DNA of 64,000 nt from Salipaludibacillus agaradhaerens (GCF_002019735.1 NZ_KV917378.1:1452869-1516868); one strand, 5' to 3'; numbered from the stretch's first letter, positions 1 through 9,498 are shown. Program-made: numbers and translations. Notes: generated by a model from the letters alone, not told the origin.

Positions 1-145
1 AAACAGATTTAATCATTTCCCTCACCTTTGCAGCATTACTATTGTCGCTCGTTATACAAAGTATTGGTGTATACCCATTGTCAAAGAAGCTGTTACGGTT
101 AAGCCCTAAATGGTAGGCTTCCATCCACCTTTTTTCATCATTCAT
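1..145 (-). CDS. Partial unrecognised ORF running off the left edge
   Basis: An open frame starts at an ATG (complement of 143-145) and continues without a stop for 48 codons to the window edge. It begins MNDEKRWMEAYHLGLNRNSF and later contains PILCITSDNSN. An in-frame TAA lies three codons upstream, so this ATG is the first possible start, but no good Shine-Dalgarno sequence precedes it. The residue mix looks like protein rather than noise. I do not recognise the family. It could be the start of a real gene or a fragment of a decayed one. Confidence 0.35.
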   Translation of the reverse strand, partial: MNDEKRWMEAYHLGLNRNSFFDNGYTPILCITSDNSNAAKVREMIKSV

Positions 146-254
146 ACAGGCTTAAAACGCAAAAAGTGCCGCTTTTTTTAATAAAGGTTGTCTTCCTGAT
201 AGCTTTTGCCTCAATGGAGGACACTGCCCTAATTGACAGAGTTGTTGAAAAAAC

Positions 255-287
255 AAGAGCTACTGCTGATAAAGCAGAAGTGCTCTT
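255..287 (-). terminator. Rho-independent terminator of the purine operon
   Basis: On the minus strand an AAGAGC...GCTCTT stem with an inner CTGCT/AGCAG pairing is followed by a TTGTTTTTT tract. It lies 18 bases beyond the adenine deaminase stop codon, where the operon transcript should end. Confidence 0.75.
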
Positions 288-304
288 GATTTCTCTAAAT
301 ATCT

Positions 305-2011
305 TTAATTAATAACTAGTGGAACGACTGCTCCTTTATTAACATCAATAAGACCAAAGTCGGTAATTTTCAGCGCTGGGCTGACTGGCAAAGACAACGT
401 GCTGATAGACATAATGGCATTATAATGCTGGTAACCTAGCTTTTCTAAACTGTGCCGCAAACTCTCAACTTCTTCAGCTAGCGCTTCCAATGGCTTTTCT
501 GAGAGAATCCCGCCAACAGGAAGCTCTACTAATTTCAGTACTTGCCCCTCATGTACAACACAAATACCTCCTTGATGACGAATAATTTCATTAGCCGCTA
601 TTTGCATATCCTGAGCATTTTGCCCGATAACGAGCAGATTATGATTGTCGTGAGAATAAGTTGTAGCCACCGCTCCCTTCTTAATGATATCGCCACCGAT
701 TAATCCGTATCCACGATTACCATTTTTTCCATACCGTTCAAACGTAGCAATTAATCCAAATGGACTCGTTTCCCATTGTAACTCCTGATTATGAATTGAC
801 ACGTACTCTTGGCGTTCTTCTGTAAAAGTCGAACCGTCTTTCACCATCATGATCCGGCATAAATGCTGGCCGTTCTCTTTCGCTTGAGTAAGTGTGAAAT
901 CTTTAACAGAAAGCGGCTCTAAACGAACACTTCTATAAAATGTTTCAGGAAAGGCTGCATATGAGGTCTGGTCATATATTTCCCCACAACTGTAAACTTT
1001 TTTGCCGTCTTTATAGACGACATCTATAGAAAATTCTGACATATCACGCATCAAGATGAAATCTGCACACTTTCCTGGTGCGATGCTTCCTCGATCAAAG
1101 AGTTTCATACGTCTGGCAGGAGTATATGTACAGGCATATATCACTTGCTCAGGTGACATTCCCATGCTCATTGCTTTACGGGCAATGTGATTTAGGTGAC
1201 CATGTTTTGTAAATGAATCAGGCATCACATCATCTGTAACAAAGCAAAAGTGTTCTGTCACTTGATGATCTATCAAATAATTAATAATTTCAGGGGAAAG
1301 GGATTTTTCCTGAATTTCAATAAACATCCCTGCGGCAATCCGTTCTTCCATCCCTTCAACTGTTTGATGAGTATGATCCGAATCCACTCCAGCATAGAGC
1401 ATTTTCTGCAGGTCTACATCACGTAATTTTGGAACATGTCCCTCAATCGGCAATTCTGGATAACGCCTACGAATATGATTTATAATATCATTTGTCTTAC
1501 CTGGCTCCCCTGAAACGACCTCTACATAGTTCATAATTTCACCCAAGCATAGAATATCCTTTTCACTAAGTAGCTCGTCAATGTCATCCTTTGAAATAGC
1601 TCCTCCCGCCGTCTCAAGACGTGTTGCTGGGACAGAGCTTGGAATACCGTAAAATATATCAGCCACACATCCTTGACTCGCCTTTATCATCTCTGTCACA
1701 CCTTTAAGCCCAAAAACATTAGCCATTTCATGGGGTTCTGAGACAACTGTGGTGACGCCATTTTTGATCAACCCATGAGAAAAAGTTTCTGGCGTGACCA
1801 TTGTACTCTCAATATGCAAATGAATATCAATCAATCCTGGAATCATATAATACCCTCTGCCGTCGATAACCTCATCTGCTCGAAAAGTCTTTCTTCCTTG
1901 CTTACCTACGTACAAAAATTTCCCATCTTTGATGGCTACATTTCCTTTGACAAATTTGCGGAAGTAGCTATTAAATATAATGACGTTCACTATTAAACAA
2001 TCAACTTTCAT
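305..2011 (-). CDS. adeC: Adenine deaminase
   Basis: Predicted to deaminate adenine to hypoxanthine plus ammonia in the cytoplasm (purine salvage). The 568-residue protein matches the AdeC/YerA amidohydrolase family in length. Metal-binding His64 and His66 sit in PGLIDIHLHIEST, with downstream SEPHE and EGHVP motifs and the C-terminal SHDNHNLLVIG stretch typical of AdeC. The start is set at the ATG at 2011 because AGGAGTGATAACA precedes it; an earlier in-frame GTG lies within that ribosome binding site. It is the last gene of a minus-strand operon, 18 bases after the ABC ATPase, which suggests it processes bases delivered by the transporter and released by the nucleoside hydrolase. A YerA-type paralog with a different substrate cannot be excluded. 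Confidence 0.88.
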   Translation of the reverse strand: MKVDCLIVNVIIFNSYFRKFVKGNVAIKDGKFLYVGKQGRKTFRADEVIDGRGYYMIPGLIDIHLHIESTMVTPETFSHGLIKNGVTTVVSEPHEMANVFGLKGVTEMIKASQGCVADIFYGIPSSVPATRLETAGGAISKDDIDELLSEKDILCLGEIMNYVEVVSGEPGKTNDIINHIRRRYPELPIEGHVPKLRDVDLQKMLYAGVDSDHTHQTVEGMEERIAAGMFIEIQEKSLSPEIINYLIDHQVTEHFCFVTDDVMPDSFTKHGHLNHIARKAMSMGMSPEQVIYACTYTPARRMKLFDRGSIAPGKCADFILMRDMSEFSIDVVYKDGKKVYSCGEIYDQTSYAAFPETFYRSVRLEPLSVKDFTLTQAKENGQHLCRIMMVKDGSTFTEERQEYVSIHNQELQWETSPFGLIATFERYGKNGNRGYGLIGGDIIKKGAVATTYSHDNHNLLVIGQNAQDMQIAANEIIRHQGGICVVHEGQVLKLVELPVGGILSEKPLEALAEEVESLRHSLEKLGYQHYNAIMSISTLSLPVSPALKITDFGLIDVNKGAVVPLVIN

Positions 2012-2029
2012 TGTTATCACTCCTACGAA

Positions 2030-3091
2030 TTACTCTACTAAAACAAGTTTATCTTCAGGAAATATAAGTTTTAAATGCTGTCCCACTTCAAATGGTGCTT
2101 CTGTTTCTTGATTCACTGTGAACGGCCCAATCGCTGTATCAACGATGAATTGATAACCTCTGCCAAGGAATGTACAAACTGTCACTGTTCCATTTAATAC
2201 GTTCCTTTGATTTTTGACATTCCCTGTGACTACCTCAGCTTTTATATTATCTGGTCGAATTGCGGCAATTTTTGCTGAAGCGGATTGATCATCACGTCTA
2301 TTAACAAAAAAATCAACGCCTTTCACCTGTAGTCGGACCGTATTTTCCAAGTTCTCTCGTTCATCAAATGTTATAAAATTTTTAAAGCCGATAAAGTCAG
2401 CAACAAATGTCGTTTTAGGCTGTTTATATATGATAGATGGTTCATCAAGCTGTTCAATAACCCCTTGATTCATAACGGCAACTTGATCAGATATTGAAAA
2501 ACACTCTTCCTGATCATGTGACACATACACTGTTGTAATGCCTAATTCCTGCTGTATTCTCCTGATCTCCACTCTCATACTTACACGTAAATTAGCGTCT
2601 AAATTACTCAATGGTTCATCAAATAACAATAGATCCGGTTCAATAATCAGTGCTCGGGCGATAGCAACTCTCTGCCTTTGTCCTCCCGAAAGCTCTTGCG
2701 TAAAACGCTTTTCAAATCCGGAGAGATTAACAATCTCTAACATGCTTGCCACACGCTTTTCAATTTCTTTTTTTGACAGCTTTCGAAGTCTAAGCCCAAA
2801 AGCCACATTATCAAAAACAGATAGATGCGGAAATAAGGCGTAATTTTGAAAAACAAAACCAAAATTACGTCTATTAACAGGCACTTTCGTATAATCTGTC
2901 TCTTTAAATAAAAATTGACCTGATCGTGCTTCTAAAAACCCAGCAATCAAACGCAGTGTCGTTGTTTTTCCACAACCGCTTGGTCCAAGGAGAGAAATTA
3001 ATTTTCCTTTTTCAATATCTAAATTAAAATTCTTTAAAATATCTTGTTTATGATAAGCTACGGACACGTCTTTTAACTGCACTAACGCCAT
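2030..3091 (-). CDS. ABC transporter ATP-binding protein, PotA-like
   Basis: Energises uptake through the two permeases encoded just upstream. In 353 residues it shows Walker A GPSGCGKT (36-43), Q-loop FQNYALF, signature LSGGQRQRVAIARAL, Walker B LLLFDEPLSNLD and H-loop YVSHDQEE, then a C-terminal TOBE-type region. This layout fits the polyamine/opine/phosphonate and iron class of importers. An AAGGAGGT ribosome site precedes the ATG, and the gap to the preceding permease is only 4 bases. By sequence class alone it would be called spermidine/putrescine-type; the operon context argues for a purine or nucleoside substrate instead. Confidence 0.9.
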   Translation of the reverse strand: MALVQLKDVSVAYHKQDILKNFNLDIEKGKLISLLGPSGCGKTTTLRLIAGFLEARSGQFLFKETDYTKVPVNRRNFGFVFQNYALFPHLSVFDNVAFGLRLRKLSKKEIEKRVASMLEIVNLSGFEKRFTQELSGGQRQRVAIARALIIEPDLLLFDEPLSNLDANLRVSMRVEIRRIQQELGITTVYVSHDQEECFSISDQVAVMNQGVIEQLDEPSIIYKQPKTTFVADFIGFKNFITFDERENLENTVRLQVKGVDFFVNRRDDQSASAKIAAIRPDNIKAEVVTGNVKNQRNVLNGTVTVCTFLGRGYQFIVDTAIGPFTVNQETEAPFEVGQHLKLIFPEDKLVLVE

Positions 3092-3095
3092 GAAC

Positions 3096-3887
3096 TTACC
3101 TCCTTTTGGTGAAATAAGATAGGCCTAATAGCCGTTCGATTAAAAACATCAGCACAGCTGTCAAAATCATCAATAATACTGAAATTGATGCGATTGTAGG
3201 ATCAAAATAATATTGAACATAGGTAAGCATTTGTATAGGAAGAGTGCTAATACCTGGTCCAGTCATAAAGACAGAAATATCCACATTATTAAATGATTCT
3301 AAAAATGCGATAATAACCGCTGCTAAAATTCCTGTTTTTATGTTTGGAAGGACGACTTTAAAAAATGTTTCCAACCGACCTGCTCCAAGGCTCATTGCTG
3401 CTTCTTCAACAGCAAAGTCAAAGTTTGACAGACTTGAAGAAATCACTCTTATGATAAAAGGCAGCATGATCACGGTATGACCTATAAAAAGAGCGATATA
3501 TATAGGTAATTGATAAGCTACAATAATGTATCTTAACAGCGTAAAACCTAATACGATTCCGGGAATTAATATTGGCGAAATAAACAGCGCATTTAATATA
3601 TTCTTACCTCTGAAATCCGCGCGACTTAAAGCATAAGCCGCCGGTATTCCGAGAATAAGCGCCAGCATATTTCCAGCGAATGAAACTAAAATGGAAATTT
3701 TAAAAGTTTGTAGGAACATTTGCACGTCGAAAATGTTCACATACCATCGAAATGAGAAGCCTTCAGGCGGGAACTTTAAGACGTTCCCCGGCTCAAATGA
3801 AGTCATAGAAATAATGACGAGCGGCCCTAATAAAAAGATAAATACGAGAAGCGTAAACGGGCCTAACAATCGACTTTTTGCTTGCAT
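3096..3887 (-). CDS. ABC transporter permease, PotC-like
   Basis: One of two inner-membrane permeases of the importer. The 263 residues contain about six hydrophobic helices. The EAA loop, EEAAMSLGAGRLETFFKVVL around residue 160, is the docking site for the ATPase. An AAGGGG site precedes the ATG at 3887. It follows the first permease by 6 bases, which supports translational coupling. Family membership (binding-protein-dependent transport, PotC subgroup) is clear; the substrate is inferred only from neighbours. Confidence 0.88.
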   Translation of the reverse strand: MQAKSRLLGPFTLLVFIFLLGPLVIISMTSFEPGNVLKFPPEGFSFRWYVNIFDVQMFLQTFKISILVSFAGNMLALILGIPAAYALSRADFRGKNILNALFISPILIPGIVLGFTLLRYIIVAYQLPIYIALFIGHTVIMLPFIIRVISSSLSNFDFAVEEAAMSLGAGRLETFFKVVLPNIKTGILAAVIIAFLESFNNVDISVFMTGPGISTLPIQMLTYVQYYFDPTIASISVLLMILTAVLMFLIERLLGLSYFTKRR

Positions 3888-3893
3888 ACACGT

Positions 3894-4715
3894 CTACCCC
3901 TTCGGATTCAGTTTATATGCTGCTTTATTCATTACTGTTATAACAGCAAAAGTGACAACAATCATAATCGTTGCGATAATTGAGGCAAGCTGCCAATCAT
4001 TCAATGTAATGGCATTTTGATAAAGAAAGGTGGAAACGACTCTTGCTCTTCCTCCGAGCAAGGCAGGTGTCGTATACGCTGTAAAGCTCCCAACAAATAC
4101 TAGAATTGAACCGATCATTAAACCTGGGACACAAAGAGGGAACAATACTTTGCGAAAGACCGTTAATTTTGACGCTCCAAGACTTTCTGCCGCCTTTAAT
4201 AAATCTTGCTCCACATTTTCCAAAACCCCTACAAGCGTTACGATGATCAATGGAAGAAATAGATGGACAAGGCCTATCGTCACAGCTGTTGGTGTATAGA
4301 GAAGTTCAATAGGGGCGTTAATTAAACCCGTATTAAGGAGAAGGCTATTTAGAAGCCCGTCCCTTCCAAGTATCACCATCCAGCTGAAAGACCTGACAAC
4401 CGGACTTGTCAGTAGAGGAAAAATAGTAAGCAGCAGCAAGAACATTTTTTTTCTCCCTGTTAGCTTTGATATATAATAGGCAACTGGAAAACCAAGGATA
4501 ATACAAATGAAAGTCGTCATGAGGCTCACCCGTAGTGTCCGCCACAAAATACTCATAAAATAATCATCTGTAAAAAACTGAATATACCCTTTAAAGGTAA
4601 ACGTTCCTGCATCGACAAAAGTCGTTCCGATCGTCAAGGTAATCGGAATAACCATAAAAATTGTTAAAAATAACACCCCAGGAAGCAGTAATAAATAGAA
4701 CGTTTTTCTTTTCAT
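3894..4715 (-). CDS. ABC transporter permease, PotB-like
   Basis: Second permease of the importer, with an N-terminal helix, about six membrane segments and the EAA loop LLKAAESLGASKLTVFRKVL near residue 175. The start is placed at the ATG at 4715 because a GAGG motif lies 9 bases upstream; a TTG two codons earlier is in frame but badly spaced. Only 24 bases separate it from the nucleoside hydrolase stop, so the two are co-transcribed. PotB-type permeases are normally about 270-290 residues; this is 273. Confidence 0.87.
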   Translation of the reverse strand: MKRKTFYLLLLPGVLFLTIFMVIPITLTIGTTFVDAGTFTFKGYIQFFTDDYFMSILWRTLRVSLMTTFICIILGFPVAYYISKLTGRKKMFLLLLTIFPLLTSPVVRSFSWMVILGRDGLLNSLLLNTGLINAPIELLYTPTAVTIGLVHLFLPLIIVTLVGVLENVEQDLLKAAESLGASKLTVFRKVLFPLCVPGLMIGSILVFVGSFTAYTTPALLGGRARVVSTFLYQNAITLNDWQLASIIATIMIVVTFAVITVMNKAAYKLNPKG

Positions 4716-4739
4716 AGCCAAAACCTCAGTTTCTGTTTT

Positions 4740-5672
4740 CTAGGCGTTGAATGTCTCAATAAACAATCGAAGAAATGCTTCACTGTCTACATCCGTACAG
4801 ACACGAACATTCGGCTTCTTCTCTAAACGGTTCTGAAAATCACAAACCGTCTGTCCATCACATAGCTCACTATTCGTTTCGATATCCACATAGTAATTTT
4901 CCGTTGTGACTAATTGATTATCTATAGCAACTGCAACTGCCAAAGGATCGTGCAGGGCTGAGCCTTCTATCCCGTTTCGTTCGTAATAACGTTGCATGTA
5001 GTCTCGTGTACTATCCCTTACGTAATGAGCTAATTCAGGATTTGTTATTTGGTCTATATGCTTCTTTTTAAGTAATGCTTTTCGAGTCACATCAAGACCA
5101 ACGAGCGTCGTACGAGGAAAGTCCGCATGAATAACCACCTTAGCCGCTTCTGGATCAGCAAACATATTGTATTCAGCCACAGGCGTCACATTCCCCGGTC
5201 CACTCACAACCCCACCCATAAAGATAACTTCTTTCACCTTCTGCGGAAAATCTGGCGCCTTTTCAATAGCAAGGGCCAAATTAGTCAAAGGTCCTGTCAT
5301 AATTAGTGTCACTTCGCCTGGATGAGCATTTACTTCATTAATCATTTTGTCTGGCGCTGATAGAGATTCTGGCTGCTTCGTCACCTTCATTGAACGAAGG
5401 GCGCCCCCAAGTCCATCTTCGCCATGAATCCTATGCTCAAAATAAGGGGCCCGGTTTAAGGGAGCTGATGCTCCTTTATAAACTGGGATATCATGATCAG
5501 CGTTAATTAGCTGCAATATTTTACATGTATTTAATGTGGCTGTTTCTAAAGAGACATTCCCATTAACTGTGGTAAGACCGGCAATGTGGAATTCACAACT
5601 TTTCACAGCAAGAATAATCCCAAGGGCATCATCAATACCAGTATCCACATCCAATATAATTTTTTGTGACAT
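4740..5672 (-). CDS. Nucleoside hydrolase (IunH/RihA family)
   Basis: Predicted to cleave the N-glycosidic bond of nucleosides to give a free base and ribose. The N-terminal calcium-binding signature DVDTGIDDA spans residues 8-16, and the family blocks GPLTNLALA, FMGGVV and HDPLAVAVA follow. At 310 residues it is the usual length. It lies between the binding protein and the permeases of one operon whose last gene is adenine deaminase, so the likely chain is nucleoside uptake, hydrolysis, then adenine deamination. Which nucleosides are used cannot be read from the sequence. No signal peptide is visible, so it should act in the cytoplasm. Confidence 0.9.
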   Translation of the reverse strand: MSQKIILDVDTGIDDALGIILAVKSCEFHIAGLTTVNGNVSLETATLNTCKILQLINADHDIPVYKGASAPLNRAPYFEHRIHGEDGLGGALRSMKVTKQPESLSAPDKMINEVNAHPGEVTLIMTGPLTNLALAIEKAPDFPQKVKEVIFMGGVVSGPGNVTPVAEYNMFADPEAAKVVIHADFPRTTLVGLDVTRKALLKKKHIDQITNPELAHYVRDSTRDYMQRYYERNGIEGSALHDPLAVAVAIDNQLVTTENYYVDIETNSELCDGQTVCDFQNRLEKKPNVRVCTDVDSEAFLRLFIETFNA

Positions 5673-5689
5673 TTTTTTTCACCAACTTT

Positions 5690-5850
5690 CATCTTTTATT
5701 ACAGATAACCTTCCTGCTTCAAAATAGAGAGTAGAGATAAATCTATTTAGGTAGAAGATAAAGGACGCTCATGTCCTGATTCACGCAACGACCAATCAGT
5801 GGGAGAAGGCCGAAAACGCCCACTGATTGAAAGTTCGTTTTATTGAGCAA
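5690..5850 (-). repeat. Double-hairpin intergenic repeat, family A, copy 1
   Basis: Nearly full-length copy in minus orientation. Hairpin 1 pairs CAATCAGTGGG with CCCACTGATTG. Then comes GAATCAGGACATGAGCGTCC, CCTAAATAGAT, a TCTATTTT arm and the tail GGTTATCTGTAATAA. The same order of blocks recurs at 17.6, 40.3, 47.1, 48.8 and 56.9 kb. This copy lies inside the purine operon between the binding-protein gene and the hydrolase gene. Confidence 0.75.
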
Positions 5851-6898
5851 ACTCTCGATTCCACCTGTCAATCCAGTGGTCATTGTTTTCATTAACGAAT
5901 GACATATCCAGTACAATGAGACTTTCAATCACATCGTCACCGTACGTAATACCTTCCGCTTCTTCCTCCGTCAGATTCAATGAGGTGTGAACAGGTGAGT
6001 CAATTTTAGCCAACGCTGCGGCTCTTTGTACTTCCTCACTTAAAATCCAATCAATGAAAGCTTCTGCCAGTTCCTTATTCTCACTACCCTTCACAATGTT
6101 GACGGTGTTGATAACAGCGTATCCCCCCTCTTCTGGAGAAATGAATTGTGCTTCTGGAACTGATTCCTGAACATCAGCGAAAAACATTTCCATAATAGGT
6201 CCAGCGGCTACTTCTCCTTGAATAAACATGTTCACAAATTCTGATGTGCCTTCATACTCTGTCACAATATTAGGGTTTAAGTCAGCTAATTGAGTGAATG
6301 CTTCATCTTCATTGAACGTTTCATTTCCTGCTACTCTTGAAGCGGCATCTAAAAACATCGGGCCAGATGTCGTTGTTATACCAGGTATTGTTATATTTCT
6401 TTCTAGCTCTGCATCCCATAAGTCGGCCCATGACGATATATCTTTATCTGTTCTATCTGGATGATACGCAATACCAAACTGTGCGATCGTGTACGCCGGC
6501 CCGTATTCTTCTCCAGTCGGTGCTTTTGCAACATCATAAATGTCAGCTAAATTTGGAATGTTCTCTCGATCAATCGTCTCAAAAATATCCGCTTCAATAC
6601 CTTGTTGGGCATAATAATCAGATAAATAAATAAGATCTACTTTTGAGCTGCCTTGTTCCACTCTACTTAACCGCTCTGCGTTATTCCCCGTATCCAAAAC
6701 AATAGTTACACCATGTTCTTCCTCAAAAGGTGTAAAGACTTCTTCACGGAAAAAGTCTTCTGCGAATCCCCAAGTAGAGATGACTAATTCATCACTCTCA
6801 TTTGCAGAATCACTTTCATCACCTAGATTCTCTCCACCTCCACAAGCAGTTAATACCGTTAATCCAGCTAGCGATGTCCAAAAAAACTTTTTCATCAT
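5840..6898 (-). CDS. ABC transporter substrate-binding lipoprotein, PotD-like
   Basis: First gene of the purine operon. The protein begins MMKKFFWTSLAGLTVLTACG, a lipoprotein signal with lipobox LTAC, so it should be lipid-anchored outside the membrane. The body resembles the extracellular solute-binding family 8/PotD fold (STWGFAEDFFREEVF near the start and repeated aromatic ligand-pocket residues). The start is set at 6898 because the upstream in-frame ATG overlaps the GGAGGGG ribosome site. Neighbours (nucleoside hydrolase and adenine deaminase) suggest a nucleoside or purine-like ligand. PotD homologs usually bind polyamines, so this is an inference. Confidence 0.87.
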   Translation of the reverse strand: MMKKFFWTSLAGLTVLTACGGGENLGDESDSANESDELVISTWGFAEDFFREEVFTPFEEEHGVTIVLDTGNNAERLSRVEQGSSKVDLIYLSDYYAQQGIEADIFETIDRENIPNLADIYDVAKAPTGEEYGPAYTIAQFGIAYHPDRTDKDISSWADLWDAELERNITIPGITTTSGPMFLDAASRVAGNETFNEDEAFTQLADLNPNIVTEYEGTSEFVNMFIQGEVAAGPIMEMFFADVQESVPEAQFISPEEGGYAVINTVNIVKGSENKELAEAFIDWILSEEVQRAAALAKIDSPVHTSLNLTEEEAEGITYGDDVIESLIVLDMSFVNENNDHWIDRWNREFAQ

Positions 6899-7013
6899 TA
6901 TAAACCCCTCCATTTAATAGATTATATATAAACAAGGCGTCCGCTATTTCACAGGTGAATTAGACGATTGTGAGAGGAGCACCATTGTTTTACATACGAA
7001 CTAATACCATTAA

Positions 7014-7068
7014 AAAAAAGGTGATCTTAATAGAATGAGCCATGTCATTCCTTAAGATCACCTTTTCT
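7014..7068 (-). terminator. Terminator after the DUF2294-like gene
   Basis: On the minus strand AAAAGGTGATCTTAA pairs with TTAAGATCACCTTTT, with an inner GAATGA/TCATTC helix, followed by a run of T. It ends the 7152-7505 transcript and separates it from the purine operon. Confidence 0.85.
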
Positions 7069-7151
7069 TTGTAAACAAAGATAAGAAGCATCTAACAGTT
7101 GTGAGTATGATTGGTTTTCTTTTAGATAAATCCAAAAGAAACACCAAGGAT

Positions 7152-7505
7152 TTAAATGTCTGACAAAACAATATTTGTGAAGGCTAACTGGGTTGCCCCA
7201 TCGTAATCTCTTAGCACAGCTTCAAGGGGTAGATGAAGCTCCTGTTCTATTTTTTCTTTTAATTTCTTTTTATAGAGCTGAGACATGCGAAAATCCACTT
7301 CCATTTTTAAGTTTGGATCTTCGCCTTCTAAAGCAGCAGAGCGCGGTGACCGGTGATGTTTCGCGTGAAAGGTAATGACGTTGTCATGTATTGATACCTT
7401 AAGAAAGGTCGTACCTGTCCCAAATAATTCCTTAGCCACACTATTATAAATATGGGCTAGAGTTTTCTTTTGTTCTAGTATACTCATTTTGATTATCATC
7501 ATCAC
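7152..7505 (-). CDS. DUF2294-like small protein
   Basis: A 117-residue cytoplasmic protein resembling the DUF2294/YbcI family: a short N-terminal helix, a central strand region with KVSIHDNVITFHAK, then KLKEKIEQEL and a closing RDYDGATQLAFTNIVL block. Function of the family is not established. The start is uncertain because the GGTGGGTG ribosome site touches several ATGs (codons 1, 2 and 7). It is a single gene with its own terminator. Confidence 0.6.
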   Translation of the reverse strand: MMMIIKMSILEQKKTLAHIYNSVAKELFGTGTTFLKVSIHDNVITFHAKHHRSPRSAALEGEDPNLKMEVDFRMSQLYKKKLKEKIEQELHLPLEAVLRDYDGATQLAFTNIVLSDI

Positions 7506-7852
7506 CCACCGAAAAAATCAATTAAGTTAACGCTATTATACATAAAACTTTTTATACTTTCAACCGAATCGTTCGGATTTTTTCAAAATAAAATACGTTT
7601 GAGTGATTTTTTTGTAAGATTGACTCACAAAATACGCAACATAATTAAAAAAACACCTTTAATAATCGTTATTTTATATAACTGATTGTTCATTTTGGCT
7701 TTCTCTTTTGAGTAAATAGGACTTTAGCAAGATCATTTAACATATAAATTAGATTTATATGTATTTTCTGAAAATAACGGTTGTCTTTCTTCCTTTAAAT
7801 AGTTAAAATATCTTTTATGGTTAGATAATTTAACGTTCCAGGAGAGATAACT
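7506..7852. other. Divergent intergenic region
   Basis: AT-rich stretch between the minus-strand DUF2294-like gene and the plus-strand CstA-family gene. It must hold both promoters. A short CCGAA/TTCGG hairpin followed by ATTTTTT lies near 7566-7585. I see no riboswitch or clear operator. Confidence 0.4.
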
Positions 7853-9295
7853 ATGATAACATTTATGCTTGCTATTGTCTTCCTTATCATCGGCTACCTT
7901 ACATATTCTAAAGTCGTTGAACGGGTTTTTGGTATTAATGATAATGATGAAACACCTGCTTATACAAGATCGGATGGCCTGGACTATGTCCCGATGAGCT
8001 GGTGGAAAGGCAGCCTAATTCAATTATTAAATATCGCAGGTCTCGGTCCTATTTTTGGAGCTATTTTAGGGGCTTTATACGGCCCTGTAGCCTTTATTTG
8101 GATTGTTGTTGGCTGTATTTTTGCTGGTGCCGTACACGACTACTTCTCTGGAATGCTGTCCTTGCGTCATAACGGTGAGCAATACCCAACGCTTGTAGGG
8201 CGTTATTTAGGAAAAACTGTCCGTGTATGTATTAATTTTATTTCAATTATCTTAATGATACTGGTAGCTGCGGCATTTACCGCGGGGCCAGCTGAACTTA
8301 TTGCCCAAATCACACCGCTCAATTTTATGACTGCCATCCTCATTATTTTTAGTTATTTCTTGTTAGCTGCATTACTTCCAGTAAACAAAATAATCGGACG
8401 TATTTACCCATTTTTTGGGGCCGTATTAATTTTTATGGCTGTCTCTGTAGCCATCGCTCTTCTTTTCACCGATCGTCAAATACCGAACTTAACATTAGCT
8501 AATTTGCATCCAGGAGAATTACCACTTTGGCCGTTACTAATGGTCACCATTTCATGTGGTGCAATTTCCGGGTTTCATAGTACGCAAAGTCCAATTATCG
8601 CTAGAACACTCAAAAAAGAATCCGATGGTAGAAAAGTATTTTATGGCGCGATGATCGCAGAAGGTGTCATTACATTAATTTGGGCAACTGCCGGGATGAC
8701 TTTTCTCGGAAATACAACTGGTCTTCAAGAAGCGCTTACTGCTGGAGGGACGGCTGGCGTTGTTAATGAGATCTCTACAACTTTATTAGGGACATTAGGC
8801 GGCGTGCTCGCTATTTTAGGTGTCATTTTTCTGCCGATTACTACTGGTGATACAGCAATCCGTTCATCACGTATGATGGTCATTGAGCTTTTGAATAACG
8901 GCTTTAAAAAAATGAAAGGGATAAATGATAAAACATTAATCATGACCGCAACTATTATTGTCACGGTACCCGCCTTCTTCCTATCTTTGATCGACTATGC
9001 TTTTTTATGGCGTTATGTAGGGTGGACAAATCAAGTTGTAGCTACTGTAATGTTGTGGACAGGAGCAATGTACTTGCTTAAAAATAACAAACCTCATTGG
9101 ATCTGCAGTGTTCCCGCTATGTTTATGTCAGCAGTCGTCTGCATGTATATCTTCTACGCACCAGAGGGATTTAACTTAAATTACAATCTAGCATTAATCA
9201 TTGGCTCAATTTTAACATTAACGATCATCGGTTGGTTTATAAAGCAAATAATCACCCAACGGAAAGATAATGAACAAGCTTCAAAAATCGCTTAA
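7853..9295 (+). CDS. CstA-family carbon starvation transporter
   Basis: A polytopic membrane protein of 480 residues with about a dozen hydrophobic segments. It carries CstA-family features: the SDGLDYVPMSWWKG block near residue 40, NIAGLGPIFGAILGALYGP, a GAVHDYFSGMLSLR loop, and the late GVIFLPITTGDTAIRSSRM motif. CstA/YjiY proteins import pyruvate or peptides in enterobacteria; this is the shorter Gram-positive form and its substrate is not known. AGGAGAG precedes the ATG and a strong terminator follows, so it is monocistronic. Confidence 0.85.
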   Translation: MITFMLAIVFLIIGYLTYSKVVERVFGINDNDETPAYTRSDGLDYVPMSWWKGSLIQLLNIAGLGPIFGAILGALYGPVAFIWIVVGCIFAGAVHDYFSGMLSLRHNGEQYPTLVGRYLGKTVRVCINFISIILMILVAAAFTAGPAELIAQITPLNFMTAILIIFSYFLLAALLPVNKIIGRIYPFFGAVLIFMAVSVAIALLFTDRQIPNLTLANLHPGELPLWPLLMVTISCGAISGFHSTQSPIIARTLKKESDGRKVFYGAMIAEGVITLIWATAGMTFLGNTTGLQEALTAGGTAGVVNEISTTLLGTLGGVLAILGVIFLPITTGDTAIRSSRMMVIELLNNGFKKMKGINDKTLIMTATIIVTVPAFFLSLIDYAFLWRYVGWTNQVVATVMLWTGAMYLLKNNKPHWICSVPAMFMSAVVCMYIFYAPEGFNLNYNLALIIGSILTLTIIGWFIKQIITQRKDNEQASKIA

Positions 9296-9333
9296 CATAA
9301 CTTTATATTACTAACACTCCCTTTATTATCATA

Positions 9334-9389
9334 GAAGGAATTGCTCACATTTAGACTTATGTTTCTTACTGGAGCAATTCCTTTCTTAA
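9334..9389 (+). terminator. Terminator of the CstA-family gene
   Basis: AAGGAATTGCTC pairs with GAGCAATTCCTT across a 25-base loop, followed by TCTTAATAT, starting about 40 bases after the stop codon. Confidence 0.8.
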
Positions 9390-9498
9390 TATAGTCCAAT
9401 AGACTCTAAGCCATCTGTATTATGATGTGGTAGCATATCTAAATATAAGGCTTGATCTAGTTATGATAGCTGTTCATCAATGAAAGGAGTGAAAATGA

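Noticed and set aside
6899..7013. Purine riboswitch before the purine operon
   Set aside because: None of the conserved purine aptamer blocks is present in the leader.
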